Source of the DNA: Candidatus Aalborgicola bjergmarkensis
GTDB lineage: Bacteria; Pseudomonadota; Gammaproteobacteria; Burkholderiales; Burkholderiaceae_C
DNA length: 64,000 nt
Assembly (NCBI GenBank): GCA_016708725.1
Contig: JADJFE010000001.1
Span: 434,001 to 498,000 of the forward strand
Direction: 5' to 3'
The translations under genes and the position numbers were made by a program. This document shows, piece after piece, positions 17,204 to 25,370 of this stretch (position 1 is its first letter; each line of letters starts with the position of its first letter). The notes under the pieces are model-generated. The model ran no database searches. It saw only the letters and a program-made list of their open reading frames with translations, and had not been told where the DNA came from.

Positions 17204-17238
17204 CAATCGTCAATCGTCAATCGTCAATCGTCAATCGG
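17204..17238 (+). repeat. Heptanucleotide tandem repeat (CAATCGT x5)
   Basis: Five consecutive 7-base units CAATCGT (the last reads CAATCGG) lie just upstream of the porin-like gene start at 17183. The tract is in the likely promoter or leader region and could vary in length by slippage. Confidence 0.85.
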
Positions 17239-17381
17239 ATTTTCTTGCGGCGGTTGGCGCGACGGTATTTTCACTACAGCATCGCGCTGGACCATGCGCA
17301 GTCCGCCATGCTTTCACACGCGCCATACACGTGCCATGTGAGAGGGTCAAAGCCACGGGTGATGCAGGCTTTTGCTTCAAA

Positions 17382-17437
17382 ATATATAGCTTCACCCGCT
17401 TGCAGCACAAGGGGTACAGCCCTATTTTTCTAATTTG
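17382..17437 (+). repeat. Dispersed repeat copy, partial
   Basis: The segment containing ATATATAGCTTCACCCGCTT and GGGTACAGCCC corresponds to one end of the larger dispersed element seen at 18467, 19697 and 40899. It directly precedes the first Rpn copy. The rest of the stretch 17184-17440 holds only the heptanucleotide tract and an approximately 45-base similarity to the 3' end of the ArsC-like gene. Confidence 0.5.
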
Positions 17438-17440
17438 CCT

Positions 17441-18414
17441 TTAGTGCCGGGCATCAAAGAAAACTTCTTCCAGGGTAGCAGCATCCAGAACCCGATCCAG
17501 CCAGACTTCCAGCAGTTCCGCGCGGGCATTGGCAATTTGCTCCACAGCGCTGGCTGGTAGGGCACCAAAACGCCTGACCAACAGTTTTTGCAAGGCCAGG
17601 GCTTCGCCTTGCTGCACGCCCCGCTGCATGCCCTTTTTAATGCCGATGCGCTCCACGCTGGATACGTATGCCACTTTTTTCTCCTGTTCTATCGTCGTAA
17701 CATTCTGCCATAGCTGCTCGGACAGGTGCTCGGGCAGCCACATCATCCAGTCGATGACAAAAAACAAGTCGATGATGCGCTGTTTGTCCCAGCCCCGGCG
17801 GTAGAGCAGTTGCACCAGTTTCCACTTGGCCTCGAACCGCGCCTGCGGGTCTTTGCGTGTGGCACGGGTTTGCAAATGCGCCAGCGTCACCAACGCAAAC
17901 GGATTCGGGTTCTCCTGCAAGGCATCTTCCTGCCCGGCGTAGTCCATCAATTTGGCGACAGGAAAGCGAATACCCACCTGACAATCGAGTACGTCATAGC
18001 CAAAGGTCTGCGGTTTCCAGTTGGGCGTATCGTCGGCCAGCAGTGCCAGACTGGCAACGGGCTTGCGGAATTTGTCAAGGTGCGGTAGTTGTAGACGAAC
18101 ATGCGCTCAGGAAATTCCGCCTGAACGTTGCCTTGCACCTCCAGGTGCAGGTAGACACAGCCTTCCTGGCCATTCAGCAGGGTTACGCTCACCAGCTTGT
18201 CGAGCAAACGCTTGCCCAACTGCGCATCCCGCACGATGGCGCGCAGTTCCTGCTCCAAAAAGGTGTAGCCTTTGCTCCAGTCAATCTGGCGGTAGACCTG
18301 GGGAAAGTAGAACGCCAGAAAGTCGGGAAAGTGGTGCTCAATGGCCTCTTTCCAGGGCGAGTCGTAGTCATCCGTGGCGGCGCTGGTGGTGGGTGTGTCG
18401 GTTTCGTGCTGCAT
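17441..18414 (-). pseudogene. Rpn/PD-(D/E)XK nuclease family transposase-like protein with DUF4351 tail, copy 1, one apparent frameshift
   Basis: This is the downstream member of a tandem pair. It reads like copy 2 at 18681 except for one missing A at 18077-18078 (TTGTCAAGG here, TTGTCAAAGG in copy 2), which splits the frame in the middle of the nuclease domain. Copy 1 also has Ser-Ala-Ala inserted near its start and has WLPEHLSEQLWQNV where copy 2 has WLPEYLSDQMWQNV. The lesion is in a homopolymer, so the gene may be intact in the cell. See copy 2 for domains. Confidence 0.8.
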
Positions 18415-18466
18415 GGTTGTGATGGTAATGGATGTAATGCAAAGGGTGTGGCAACCATTCACTGCA

Positions 18467-18660
18467 AAATATATAGCTGCACCCGCTTGCTGCATAAGCG
18501 TTGCAGCTTGATTTCCATTGGATTTTGCCCTTCAAAACGGGTCAAGGCGCTGCCAGCAAGCGCCATGAGGGGCAAAACTAGCCGTTTTTGGGTATTTTTA
18601 CATGGCAAATCGGGCTGTAAGCCCCGTATGACGTGCGGGTGCCGCTATTGAAGAAATAGC
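18467..18660 (+). repeat. MITE-like dispersed element, copy a
   Basis: A non-coding element of roughly 190 bases with imperfect inverted ends (ATATAGCTGCACCCGCTT on the left; TGCGGGTGCCGCTATTGAAG on the right). Its internal core contains AAAACGGGTCAAGGCGCTGCC and TGGGTATTTTTACATGG. The same core is in copies b (19697) and c (40899). No transposase gene is inside. Confidence 0.7.
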
Positions 18661-18680
18661 AATATCAGCCCGGTTCGCCT

Positions 18681-19646
18681 TTAGTGCCGGGCATCAAAGA
18701 AAACTTCTTCCAGGGTAGCAGCATCCAGAACCCGATCCAGCCAGACTTCCAGCAGTTCCGCGCGGGCATTGGCAATTTGCTCCACAGCGCTGGCTGGTAG
18801 GGCACCAAAACGCCTGACCAACAGTTTTTGCAAGGCCAGCGCTTCGCCTTGCTGTATGCCTTGCTGCATGCCCTTTTTAATGCCGATGCGCTCCACGCTG
18901 GATACGTATGCCACTTTTTTCTCCTGCTCTATCGTCTCAACATTCTGCCACATCTGATCGGACAGATACTCTGGCAGCCACATCATCCAGTCGATGACAA
19001 AAAACAAGTCGATGATGCGCTGTTTGTCCCAGCCCCGGCGGTAGAGCAGTTGCACCAGTTTCCACTTGGCCTCGAACCGCGCCTGCGGGTCTTTGCGTGT
19101 GGCACGGGTTTGCAAATGCGCCAGCGTCACCAACGCAAACGGATTCGGGTTCTCCTGCAAGGCATCTTCCTGCCCGGCGTAGTCCATCAATTTGGCGACA
19201 GGAAAGCGAATACCCACCTGACAATCGAGTACGTCATAGCCAAAGGTCTGCGGTTTCCAGTTGGGCGTATCGTCGGCCAGCAGTGCCAGACTGGCAACGG
19301 GCTTGCGGAATTTGTCAAAGGTGCGGTAGTTGTAGACGAACATGCGCTCAGGAAATTCCGCCTGAACGTTGCCTTGCACCTCCAGGTGCAGGTAGACACA
19401 GCCTTCCTGGCCATTCAGCAGGGTTACGCTCACCAGCTTGTCGAGCAAACGCTTGCCCAACTGCGCATCCCGCACGATGGCGCGCAGTTCCTGCTCCAAA
19501 AAGGTGTAGCCTTTGCTCCAGTCAATCTGGCGGTAGACCTGGGGAAAGTAGAACGCCAGAAAGTCGGGAAAGTGGTGCTCAATGGCCTCTTTCCAGGGCG
19601 AGTCGTAGTCGTCGGCGGTGGTGGGTGTGTCGATTTCGTGCTGCAT
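18681..19646 (-). CDS. Rpn/PD-(D/E)XK nuclease family transposase-like protein with DUF4351 tail, copy 2
   Basis: 321 residues from the ATG at 19646. The N-terminal half is a YhgA/Rpn-type PD-(D/E)XK domain: DSPWKEAIEHHFPDFLAFYF, a catalytic Asp in LLDKLVSV, and a LHLEVQG strand giving the E-x-Q motif of this family. The C-terminal 60 residues (ALQKLLVRRFGALPASAVEQ ... LDAATLEEVF) are DUF4351. Rpn proteins of E. coli are DNA endonucleases that promote RecA-independent recombination; the members with DUF4351 are less studied. The frame continues upstream through the dispersed repeat, but MQHEIDTP is the family start. It is intact, unlike copy 1. Confidence 0.85.
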   Translation of the reverse strand: MQHEIDTPTTADDYDSPWKEAIEHHFPDFLAFYFPQVYRQIDWSKGYTFLEQELRAIVRDAQLGKRLLDKLVSVTLLNGQEGCVYLHLEVQGNVQAEFPERMFVYNYRTFDKFRKPVASLALLADDTPNWKPQTFGYDVLDCQVGIRFPVAKLMDYAGQEDALQENPNPFALVTLAHLQTRATRKDPQARFEAKWKLVQLLYRRGWDKQRIIDLFFVIDWMMWLPEYLSDQMWQNVETIEQEKKVAYVSSVERIGIKKGMQQGIQQGEALALQKLLVRRFGALPASAVEQIANARAELLEVWLDRVLDAATLEEVFFDARH

Positions 19647-19696
19647 GGTTGTGATGGTAATGGATGTAATGCAAAGGTGTGGCAACCATTCACTGC

Positions 19697-19893
19697 AAAA
19701 TATATAGCTGCACCCGCTTGCTGCATAAGCGTTGCAGCTTGATTTCCATTGGATTTTGCCCTTCCAAAACGGGTCAAGGCGCTGCCAGCAAGCGCCATGA
19801 GGGGCAAAACTAGCCGTTTTTTGGGTATTTTTACATGGCAAATCGGGCTGTAAGCCCCGTATGACGTGCGGGAGTAGCTATTGAAGAAATAGC
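19697..19893 (+). repeat. MITE-like dispersed element, copy b
   Basis: Nearly identical to copy a because it lies in the second unit of the tandem duplication. It differs at its right end (GCGGGAGTAGCTATTGAAG here, GCGGGTGCCGCTATTGAAG in copy a) and in homopolymer lengths such as CCGTTTTTTGGG against CCGTTTTTGGG. Confidence 0.7.
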
Positions 19894-19913
19894 AATATCA
19901 GCCCGGTTCGCCT

Positions 19914-20030
19914 TTAGTGCCGGGCGTCAAAGAAAACTTCTTCCAGGGTAGCAGCATCCAGTACACGATCCTGCCAAACTTCCAGCAGTTCCACGCGGGC
20001 ATTGGCAATTTTCTCCACGACACCGATTTT
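19914..20030 (-). pseudogene. 3' remnant of a third Rpn/DUF4351 copy
   Basis: About 100 bases encode EKIANARVELLEVWQDRVLDA-ATLEEVFFDARH, matching the last 35 residues of the two full copies with a few changes (V for A, Q for L). The remainder of the gene is missing. The remnant abuts the 3' end of the ArsC-like gene, so it marks the right edge of the duplicated region. Confidence 0.75.
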
Positions 20031-20049
20031 GATTGGCACCGCCATGCCT

Positions 20050-20391
20050 TCATACGTGCCATGTGAGAGGGGCAAAGCCGATGGTGGTGCGGCCATCGGC
20101 CCACTCGACCACCGGGCGTTTGATGATGCTGGAGTGGTTCAGTGCCACCGCGCGGGCGCTGGCGGCGTCCACGACCGATGCCTTGACAGCGCCATCCAGC
20201 GCGCGCCAGGCCGTGCCCTTGCGGTTGATCACCGCCTCCCAGCCGAGAGACGCCAGCCAGGCGTCCAGCCGTGCAGCAGGAACACCCTGCTTTTTGAAAT
20301 CAACAAACACGTAGTCCTGCCCCTGTTGCGTCAGCCAGGCGCGGGCTTTTTTGACCGTATCGCAGTTGGGGATGCCGTAGAGTGTGATCAT
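20050..20391 (-). CDS. ArsC/Spx-like reductase (YffB type)
   Basis: 113 residues of thioredoxin-like fold, opening MITLYGIPNCDTVKKARAWL. One active-site Cys is followed by DTVKKA, as in the YffB/ArsC-like branch. Later motifs are DFKKQGVPAARLDAW, INRKGTAWRAL and SSIIKRPVVEW, the usual conserved KRP block. Arsenate reductases and the regulator Spx share this fold. In proteobacteria these stand-alone members are thought to be glutathione-dependent thiol reductases. The C-terminus (GFAPLTWHV) is close to the Rpn remnant and could have been altered by that rearrangement. Confidence 0.85.
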   Translation of the reverse strand: MITLYGIPNCDTVKKARAWLTQQGQDYVFVDFKKQGVPAARLDAWLASLGWEAVINRKGTAWRALDGAVKASVVDAASARAVALNHSSIIKRPVVEWADGRTTIGFAPLTWHV

Positions 20392-20414
20392 CGCAAAACG
20401 TTTCGATTGGTGAA

Positions 20415-21398
20415 TCAGCTGTTTAGTAGAAAAACAATTGCAGTAATCAGAAACATACTTCCAGAAACCATGGGCCAGTAAAGTGTTTTAACAATATGGC
20501 CATCATGGTAGCAAAAAATGGAGTTTTCCTCCTTCATCGCAATTTTGGTTGATGCAACAACCAGCCAGAAAACGACAAAATACATGAAGAAGTACATGTA
20601 TTCGACATACAAAACATTGTCAGAAATTATCTGATTTCTTATGTTCAGCATTGAAAAGACAATAAAAAGCAGGAATGATGCGGCCACGGCCTGCATGTTG
20701 GATGGCTTGAATGCAAAGATGGAAATCTTCATTTCATCTCCACTGGTAATTAATAGTGCTATATATGCAATGGTTGAAAGCATAAAAATTGGGAGAAATG
20801 TCGAGAGGAAATTTGTCATGATTTTTCTTTGTATTGTTATATTGAGTGACAGGTCTTTTGTATACTCTGTAAGAACCTTGTTGCTGTAACCAAACGTGGT
20901 TGAATGGTTGCCACTCAATAAAGTAAAGTAGGTTTGTTTTATCAGCCACCCAGGAATGAAGGAATCTTTAGCGACAAAAGGATTCGAAGAGGGCGCGTAC
21001 ACGTCGTACGAGGAGAAGTCCGGCACAAGTTGAACTTTGTCTTGCGTGTTTTTCTGTTTCAATGTGATTTTGATCTGTAGCCTTTCAAAGGGATAAAGCG
21101 TACTATCAAAGTGTTGTGGCAAAGTTGCAGAGAAGTTCCAGCCAATGACGGTTGCGTTCCCAACTTCCGACCGATACGCTTCCTCCATGGAGGATTTAAC
21201 AGCGAATGGCAACCGCACACCCTCTTTTACCGATATTCCCAAACTGATGGTCGGTATTCTTTGCCAGATGGTTCCTGAGACATCCACCTCGCTCAGGCCA
21301 GACATTTTTATTGAGTTGATCAAAATGCCGGTCGGGACTGGAAGAATCGCCTCTCTGTGCAAATCGAGCGCCGCTTGCCTGTTTGGTTTGATATTTTT
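20415..21398 (-). CDS. Pentameric ligand-gated ion channel-like domain (C-terminal half of a split gene)
   Basis: About 325 residues without a convincing start: an in-frame TTG lies at 21362 and the frame stays open into the poly-G tract. The first 170 residues look like a beta-sandwich and contain STLYPFERLQIKITLKQ, which lines up with the YPFD pro-loop of bacterial pLGICs such as GLIC. Four hydrophobic helices follow: NFLSTFLPIFMLSTIAYIAL, MQAVAASFLLFIVFSML, YMYFFMYFVVFWLVVAST and WPMVSGSMFLITAIVFLL. Their spacing and the Pro in the first match pLGIC M1-M4. Base composition is clearly AT-richer than the flanks. It was probably one protein with the Cache half at 21450-22634. Confidence 0.65.
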   Translation of the reverse strand, partial: KNIKPNRQAALDLHREAILPVPTGILINSIKMSGLSEVDVSGTIWQRIPTISLGISVKEGVRLPFAVKSSMEEAYRSEVGNATVIGWNFSATLPQHFDSTLYPFERLQIKITLKQKNTQDKVQLVPDFSSYDVYAPSSNPFVAKDSFIPGWLIKQTYFTLLSGNHSTTFGYSNKVLTEYTKDLSLNITIQRKIMTNFLSTFLPIFMLSTIAYIALLITSGDEMKISIFAFKPSNMQAVAASFLLFIVFSMLNIRNQIISDNVLYVEYMYFFMYFVVFWLVVASTKIAMKEENSIFCYHDGHIVKTLYWPMVSGSMFLITAIVFLLNS

Positions 21399-21400
21399 CC

Positions 21401-21450
21401 CCGCCCGCGCGGGACGGGCCGGGGGCGGCGGGGGGGGGGGGGGGGGCCCC
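21401..21450. other. GC-only tract with a 17-base poly-G run, probable assembly artefact
   Basis: Between the two halves of an AT-rich gene lies a stretch of almost pure G and C (CCCGCCCGCGCGGGACGGGCC, written here in part) ending in a G run at 21430-21446 and CCCC. It disagrees with the composition of the surrounding gene, creates the stop that ends the upstream half, and looks like low-quality or filled sequence. Confidence 0.6.
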
Positions 21451-22634
21451 TATGCCGATTCGAGACTTCCCCTGTCTGCCACAAATCCTTTGTCTTCATG
21501 TGGTGACGGAAGGCCGAGTGTAATTTCAATCATCCAGATGGAGATAAGGCTGGTAGTAAACGTGATGGTAAGTATCGCCGCAAACAGGGACAGATTTTTA
21601 ATCTTGTATTCAAAATCGCGGGAAAAGTTGAGGTATAAAATTAAAGAAACAATAAATAGGGTGAATGCAAATATAAAATCAATGCCAAGCCTTTTGACAT
21701 CTCTATTCGTGAGACCAATTTCTGATTTAACCAGTGCGGTGCCAACATACCAGCCTATGGATTGGATAGGTTCGAGAGATATAACGCCCATCTGCCTGGT
21801 TAGCTTTGTCGGTTCTTGATACAGAATCGGCGCTGAACCTCTCAACCCTTCGTCAATGAGGTCCTGATTCTTTTTGCTGTAATTTTCTTTTGCGTAACCT
21901 AGTATTGTTTTCTTGTCAAGAACAAGTTTTTCAGAAGGATGAGCAATAAATGTTCCATCCTTGTAGGTTATAAATCCATAGCCAGAACTTCCTATATCCA
22001 GCGATGAAACCATTTCACTCACACTATTCAGTGAGATTACAGAAGATACTGTTGCAATGTGGCGCTCAACTCCTTCTGCATCTTTTCTGAGTATCGGAGC
22101 GGAATAGGTAACAACCATTGCATTGCTTGCTTTGCCCCAAAATGGTTTTGACCAGACCGCCCCTTCTTTTATCGGACGGTTGTACCATTCGTGATTCATG
22201 TCCGTATAGTCATAACTATCTTCTATGGCTGAAAATTCAACTTCAGCGCCCTTCCATTTTGCAAAAACGGAATGCAACCGCTGATCTGGTGAGAATGCGT
22301 AGGGCGCGTAGGCAATAGTCACGCCAAACAGGGTTCTATTGGATCTCAGAATATTTTCTAATGCTGCGTTTAGACCGGGATCGGGGGTCGCTGTAGTGTT
22401 GCTTTCATTTATAAATCCATTGACTACGACTTCGATATCTTTAAGTTTCTTTTCGATCATCAGCGCTGCTGCATGTGTCGCATTTCTAGCACGGGTTGTA
22501 GCTTGCACTTCGGATTGGTTATAAAAATCGACCAGCCTGAATAGACAGAATGCAGTGTAAGCAATAGATGCAATGATTAATAATTTATAGTAGAAACGAT
22601 TATTTCTATATATTTTTCCTCTAATTGTCGCCAT
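21450..22634 (-). CDS. Double-Cache sensor domain with three membrane segments (N-terminal half of a split gene)
   Basis: 394 residues. One helix near 18-38 (LLIIASIAYTAFCLFRL) is followed by a periplasmic dCache-like domain to about 310, with the typical HEWYNRPIKEGAVWSKPFW, VVTYSAPIL and SSGYGFITYKDGTFIAHP elements. Two more helices come at about 313-335 and 350-374. The second of these returns the chain to the periplasm, which is exactly where a channel ligand-binding domain would need to be. The frame then ends GSLESA-stop at the poly-G tract. Cache domains bind small metabolites. The low GC content suggests horizontal acquisition together with the channel half. Confidence 0.75.
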   Translation of the reverse strand: MATIRGKIYRNNRFYYKLLIIASIAYTAFCLFRLVDFYNQSEVQATTRARNATHAAALMIEKKLKDIEVVVNGFINESNTTATPDPGLNAALENILRSNRTLFGVTIAYAPYAFSPDQRLHSVFAKWKGAEVEFSAIEDSYDYTDMNHEWYNRPIKEGAVWSKPFWGKASNAMVVTYSAPILRKDAEGVERHIATVSSVISLNSVSEMVSSLDIGSSGYGFITYKDGTFIAHPSEKLVLDKKTILGYAKENYSKKNQDLIDEGLRGSAPILYQEPTKLTRQMGVISLEPIQSIGWYVGTALVKSEIGLTNRDVKRLGIDFIFAFTLFIVSLILYLNFSRDFEYKIKNLSLFAAILTITFTTSLISIWMIEITLGLPSPHEDKGFVADRGSLESA

Positions 22635-22676
22635 CTAAAATTTATCCTCGAATAATACGTTGAGGCAAAACTGCTT

Positions 22677-25199
22677 TTATCCCTTGCGCAAAGCATTGGC
22701 TACAGCGCTCAGGGCATCGGCGAGGCGGTTGGCAGTTTCTGGCGGTGGCAATGGCAGCTTGAGGCTGCGCACGCCGGTCTGCGGGTCTTTGGCAATCCAC
22801 GGGTGGGACGCAGCGTTGGTACTGTTGGTATCGTCGGGGGTGGCCAGTGCCGCAAGAAACTGCATGCCGACTTGCAACAGCGCCGACCAGGGTTCTGCCT
22901 GGCCTGGCTGCGACGCTGCCGCACCAGAGTGCGCCACAGCATCGGGCTGCGGGGCAATTTGCCGGGCATCCGTTTCCGTTGGCTCTGTGGGTATGGAGTC
23001 AACGGCAGGCGCCGCATCCCCAGCACTGGTGTCCGCTGGTGCTGCCGCCTGTACTGCCTGTGCCTCTTCGGCTGGTATGGCTTCGCCTTCGCCCATTTGT
23101 CCGGTGACTTTTTCCACGTCCTTCATGAAGCGGTTCAGGCGTGAGCCGCCCAGCGAAATCTCGCCAGTCCCTCCGTCCAGAATACCGGCAGACAGCGAGC
23201 GTTTGAAAGCCAGAATCGACAACATACCCTCTTCGATGGAGCCTTTCGACACGAAGTTGACGATCTGCACGGGCTGCTTTTGCCCCATGCGGTGGATGCG
23301 GGCGATGCGCTGTTCCAGAATCGCCGGATTCCAGGGCAGGTCCATGTTGATGAGGGTCGAGGCATGCTGCAGGTTGAGCCCGGTGCTGCCGGCGTCGGTG
23401 GACAGAAACACCCGGCAATCCGGGTCTTCTCGAAAGCGATCCACCAGCGCCGGGCGTTTTTCAGAGGGAACGCCGCCGTGGAAGCTGACATAGCCGATGC
23501 CGCGCGCGTCCAGGCGGCGAATCAGGATGTCGTGCGTGCGTGTCCATTGGCTGAACACCACCACCTTGGCGGCGGGTTGCGCCATGAGTCCCTCGAACAG
23601 GATGGCGGCTTCGTCGGCCTTGACGCCGTGGTCGGTTTCCTGGTCCAGCAGGTACGTGCTGTTGCACACCATGCGCATGTTTTGCAGCGCACACGTCAGG
23701 CGGCGCTGGTCCTGGTCGGACAAGAACTTCATCTTGCGCCAGCGGTGCACGATCTTGGCTACCACGTCGGCATTTTCCTCGTGGTGCAAGGCCTGGGCTT
23801 CGGTCATGGGCACCAGCAGGGTCTGGTCGCTGCGGCTGGGTAGTTGCAGCAAGACCTCGGATTTGCGTCGGCGAATCATGACGGGTGCCAGGGTCTGACC
23901 GATTTTGTCCAGGCCCACGTAGCCCGTCACGCGCCCGCCCTCATCGCGCTGCTGGTGTTCGTGCAACAGTTTCCAGGTGGGGCCGAGCCGGTGCTGGTCA
24001 ACAAACTGGACGATGGAAATCAGTTCTTCCAGTTTGTTTTCCAGAGGTGTGCCGGTCAGGACGATGGCGTAGGGACTGTCGATGCGTTTGAGCGCACGCG
24101 CGGCGATGGTGTTCCAGTTCTTGACGCGCTGCGCCTCGTCCACAATCACCACGTCCGGTGCCCAGTTGGCAATCAGGTCCAGGTCCGAGCGCAGTTTTTC
24201 GTAGTTGGTGATCTTGCAAAAATCCTCTTCGGCGTATTCCTTCTGGCGTTGTACACGCCCACCGGCGAGCACACGCGCCTGGCGACTAGAAAAGCGCGCA
24301 ATCTCGCTTTGCCATTGGTATTTGAGCGAAGTCGGGCAAATCACCAACACTTTGGACGCACCAAAGTGCCGCGCCAACAATTCGGTTGCGGCAATGGCCT
24401 GAATCGTCTTGCCCAATCCCATTTCGTCACCAATCAGGGTGCGCCCGGCGCGCACGGCAAAGAGCGCGCCTTCCATCTGGTACGGATACAGCGCAACCTT
24501 GAGCAGTTTGGCCAATTGCGTGCTGGCAGCACCCTTGGGGTAGAGCGTGTCGAGCATGCGCACACGCTGACTGGCATCGCGGCAACTGGCGACAAAATCC
24601 AGCGCGGCATCGAAGGCGCGCAATTCGTGGGTACTGGCGGCCACCCGTGTCAAAAACGGTTCCAGTGCATCGAAACGCTCCAGTGGCAGTATCCAGCCAT
24701 GCTCGGCGTCAAACAACTCGGTCGCAGCTTGCAATACCTCGGGCGGGCAATCGGTGCCAGGACGGAAATGGATGGTTCGGCCTGCGTCATAACGCAGATA
24801 CAGCTCGGAATACACCGGCTGGTAGCCGCGCGCAAACGCCGCCTTGGCACCACGTTTTTGTTCCAGCTGCGCCAGGGTAAATTCGATGTGCTTGCAGGTT
24901 CCAAGCTCGTTGGTGGCAAAGTCTGGGCAGTCGCAATGGTTGTCGCCCGGTTGCAGGCCACGGATGACGACGCGGTAGCGGCTTTTGGACTCGGGATTGC
25001 TGATGGCAAACTCCGAAAAGAACGGCTGGCGGCCGATGTTTTCAAAACCAAAGGTCTGCGCCCGGCCAAACTGCCGCCGCAAGGCGCGTTGCCAGTCAAC
25101 GGGCGTCAGATCGGGCGGCGCCTGCAGGCGTGACAGCTTGACTTCCTTGACTGGTTTTGCAACTTTGGCAGCTTTGACGGTTTTGGCTTGGGTTTTCAT
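22677..25199 (-). CDS. SNF2-family DEAD/DEAH-box helicase with N-terminal SWIM zinc finger
   Basis: 840 residues. A SWIM finger appears at about residues 90-120 (CDCPDFATNELGTCKH). The ATPase lobes begin near 240: GDEMGLGKT (motif I), IVDEAQRVKN (motif II), LTGTPLENK (motif III), SQWTRTHDIL (motif IV) and STDAGSTGLNLQ with RIARIHRMGQ (motifs V and VI). The last 130 residues are rich in Ala, Glu and Pro and look disordered. SNF2 proteins move along double-stranded DNA. Stand-alone bacterial SWIM-SNF2 proteins have no settled role, and no restriction or phage-defence partner is adjacent. The length is normal and the start is an ATG. Confidence 0.92.
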   Translation of the reverse strand: MKTQAKTVKAAKVAKPVKEVKLSRLQAPPDLTPVDWQRALRRQFGRAQTFGFENIGRQPFFSEFAISNPESKSRYRVVIRGLQPGDNHCDCPDFATNELGTCKHIEFTLAQLEQKRGAKAAFARGYQPVYSELYLRYDAGRTIHFRPGTDCPPEVLQAATELFDAEHGWILPLERFDALEPFLTRVAASTHELRAFDAALDFVASCRDASQRVRMLDTLYPKGAASTQLAKLLKVALYPYQMEGALFAVRAGRTLIGDEMGLGKTIQAIAATELLARHFGASKVLVICPTSLKYQWQSEIARFSSRQARVLAGGRVQRQKEYAEEDFCKITNYEKLRSDLDLIANWAPDVVIVDEAQRVKNWNTIAARALKRIDSPYAIVLTGTPLENKLEELISIVQFVDQHRLGPTWKLLHEHQQRDEGGRVTGYVGLDKIGQTLAPVMIRRRKSEVLLQLPSRSDQTLLVPMTEAQALHHEENADVVAKIVHRWRKMKFLSDQDQRRLTCALQNMRMVCNSTYLLDQETDHGVKADEAAILFEGLMAQPAAKVVVFSQWTRTHDILIRRLDARGIGYVSFHGGVPSEKRPALVDRFREDPDCRVFLSTDAGSTGLNLQHASTLINMDLPWNPAILEQRIARIHRMGQKQPVQIVNFVSKGSIEEGMLSILAFKRSLSAGILDGGTGEISLGGSRLNRFMKDVEKVTGQMGEGEAIPAEEAQAVQAAAPADTSAGDAAPAVDSIPTEPTETDARQIAPQPDAVAHSGAAASQPGQAEPWSALLQVGMQFLAALATPDDTNSTNAASHPWIAKDPQTGVRSLKLPLPPPETANRLADALSAVANALRKG

Positions 25200-25317
25200 G
25201 CAATGCTCTTTCGGAATTCAGACGGTGGATTGTGCCAAAAGAGCCAGCGAGTCAATCAGGCGCCCTTGACGCGATAGCTAAATAGAAGAAATCAGGATGG
25301 CGAGATGCTAATAAATT

Positions 25318-25362
25318 AATAGCTACTCCCGCACATTCCATGCGGACTAGCGGTCAAAATGG
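25318..25362 (+). repeat. Short dispersed repeat copy
   Basis: AATAGCTACTCCCGCACATT followed by GCGGACTAGCGGTCAAAATG is another single-hairpin copy of the ATAGCTRCTCCCGC repeat, lying between the helicase gene and the 3' end of the giant secreted-protein gene. Confidence 0.6.
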
Positions 25363-25370
25363 CACATGGT

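Larger units (their letters stand above)
17441..19913 (-). repeat. Tandem duplication of about 1.24 kb carrying an Rpn-family gene
   Basis: Two direct units, 17441-18680 and 18681-19913, are nearly identical over both the coding part and the roughly 260 bases upstream, including a dispersed repeat element in each. A third, truncated and more diverged unit begins at 19914. The arrangement points to unequal recombination, probably helped by the repeats. Confidence 0.85.

Noticed and set aside
22660..25133. Long plus-strand frames opposite the SNF2 helicase gene
   Set aside because: The helicase motifs on the minus strand are complete, and the opposite frames have no recognisable domains.
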